From assembly GCA_003342815.1 (NCBI GenBank), contig PTEX01000206.1, positions 62,001-126,000 of the forward strand: 64,000 bases of DNA, in the 5' to 3' direction. Origin of the DNA: Eudromia elegans (Eukaryota > Chordata > Aves > Tinamiformes > Tinamidae). Below, piece by piece: positions 63,777 through 64,000 of this stretch (the first letter of the stretch is position 1; the number at the start of each line of letters is the position of its first letter). The notes beneath the pieces were generated by a model. It was not told the origin of the DNA, ran no database searches, and saw nothing but the letters and a program-made list of their open reading frames with translations. The position numbers were made by a program, and so were the translations under genes.

Positions 63777-64000
63777 TCCTTGTATAAAATTTTGATTTGT
63801 GTTTCATTTTATTTTACAGACCTAACAATAGCAGTCTTCAACTACTATGAACACCATAAATGCGTATGGATATATGGTGATGAGATTTAAATGAAACATT
63901 CATCACAGAGTCACTTTGAGCAGCAAAGCAAAGATTGGGATCACCAAAGCTAAACATATGACCATGTAGTTTATTGCAAGAAGATTCAAAAACATTTAAC

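Noticed and set aside
13151-64000. Search for EIF3E, TMEM74 or RSPO2 exons, tRNA or snRNA genes, and retroviral LTR pairs
   Set aside because: No translated match to the proteins I can recall, no cloverleaf or snRNA signature noticed, and no paired long direct repeats with primer-binding sites seen by eye.

Overview
This is vertebrate nuclear DNA, almost certainly from a bird. The sequence is AT-rich, gene-poor and intron-rich. It carries both young and very old CR1 LINE fragments; the youngest end in the tandem ATTCTATG-type 3' tail typical of avian CR1. I see no prokaryotic gene organisation, no CRISPR array, no tRNA or rRNA gene, and no recognisable retroviral provirus. The species cannot be fixed from the window.

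Bases 1 to about 13150 hold the 5' third of one protein-coding gene on the minus strand, EMC2 (ER membrane protein complex subunit 2, formerly TTC35). Four coding exons are identified by joined translation and exact GT/AG boundaries: 12823-12784, 7028-6915, 4973-4909 and 326-241. They encode residues 1 to 101 plus two bases of codon 102. The rest of the gene lies beyond the left edge. Exon 1 sits in a strong CpG island (about 12600-13150) with GC boxes, an inverted CCAAT box and a CRE just upstream of the ATG.

Bases 13150 to 64000 lie upstream of EMC2. In other vertebrates the next gene in this direction is EIF3E, far away, followed by RSPO2 (known synteny, recalled). No EIF3E exon is visible, so this appears to be the long EMC2-EIF3E intergenic interval. 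It contains three young CR1 fragments (13728-14391 plus; 15559-15951 minus; 32693-33148 minus), two ancient CR1 3' ends (about 39790-39912 and 55690-55885, both plus), and a further old minus-strand CR1 in EMC2 intron 3. It also contains a (TATTC)n pentanucleotide array near 22.83-22.95 kb, several small A-rich repeats, and two orphan CpG-rich blocks (16.74-17.56 kb and 43.1-43.65 kb). The CpG-rich blocks could be promoters of unannotated transcripts.

No clearly novel biological system can be demonstrated. The best leads are the orphan CpG islands, a roughly 170-nt imperfect hairpin in EMC2 intron 1, an inverted CR1 pair upstream of the EMC2 promoter, and a 153-codon unrecognised ORF at 57.2-57.7 kb set between a plausible 3' splice site and a polyadenylation signal.
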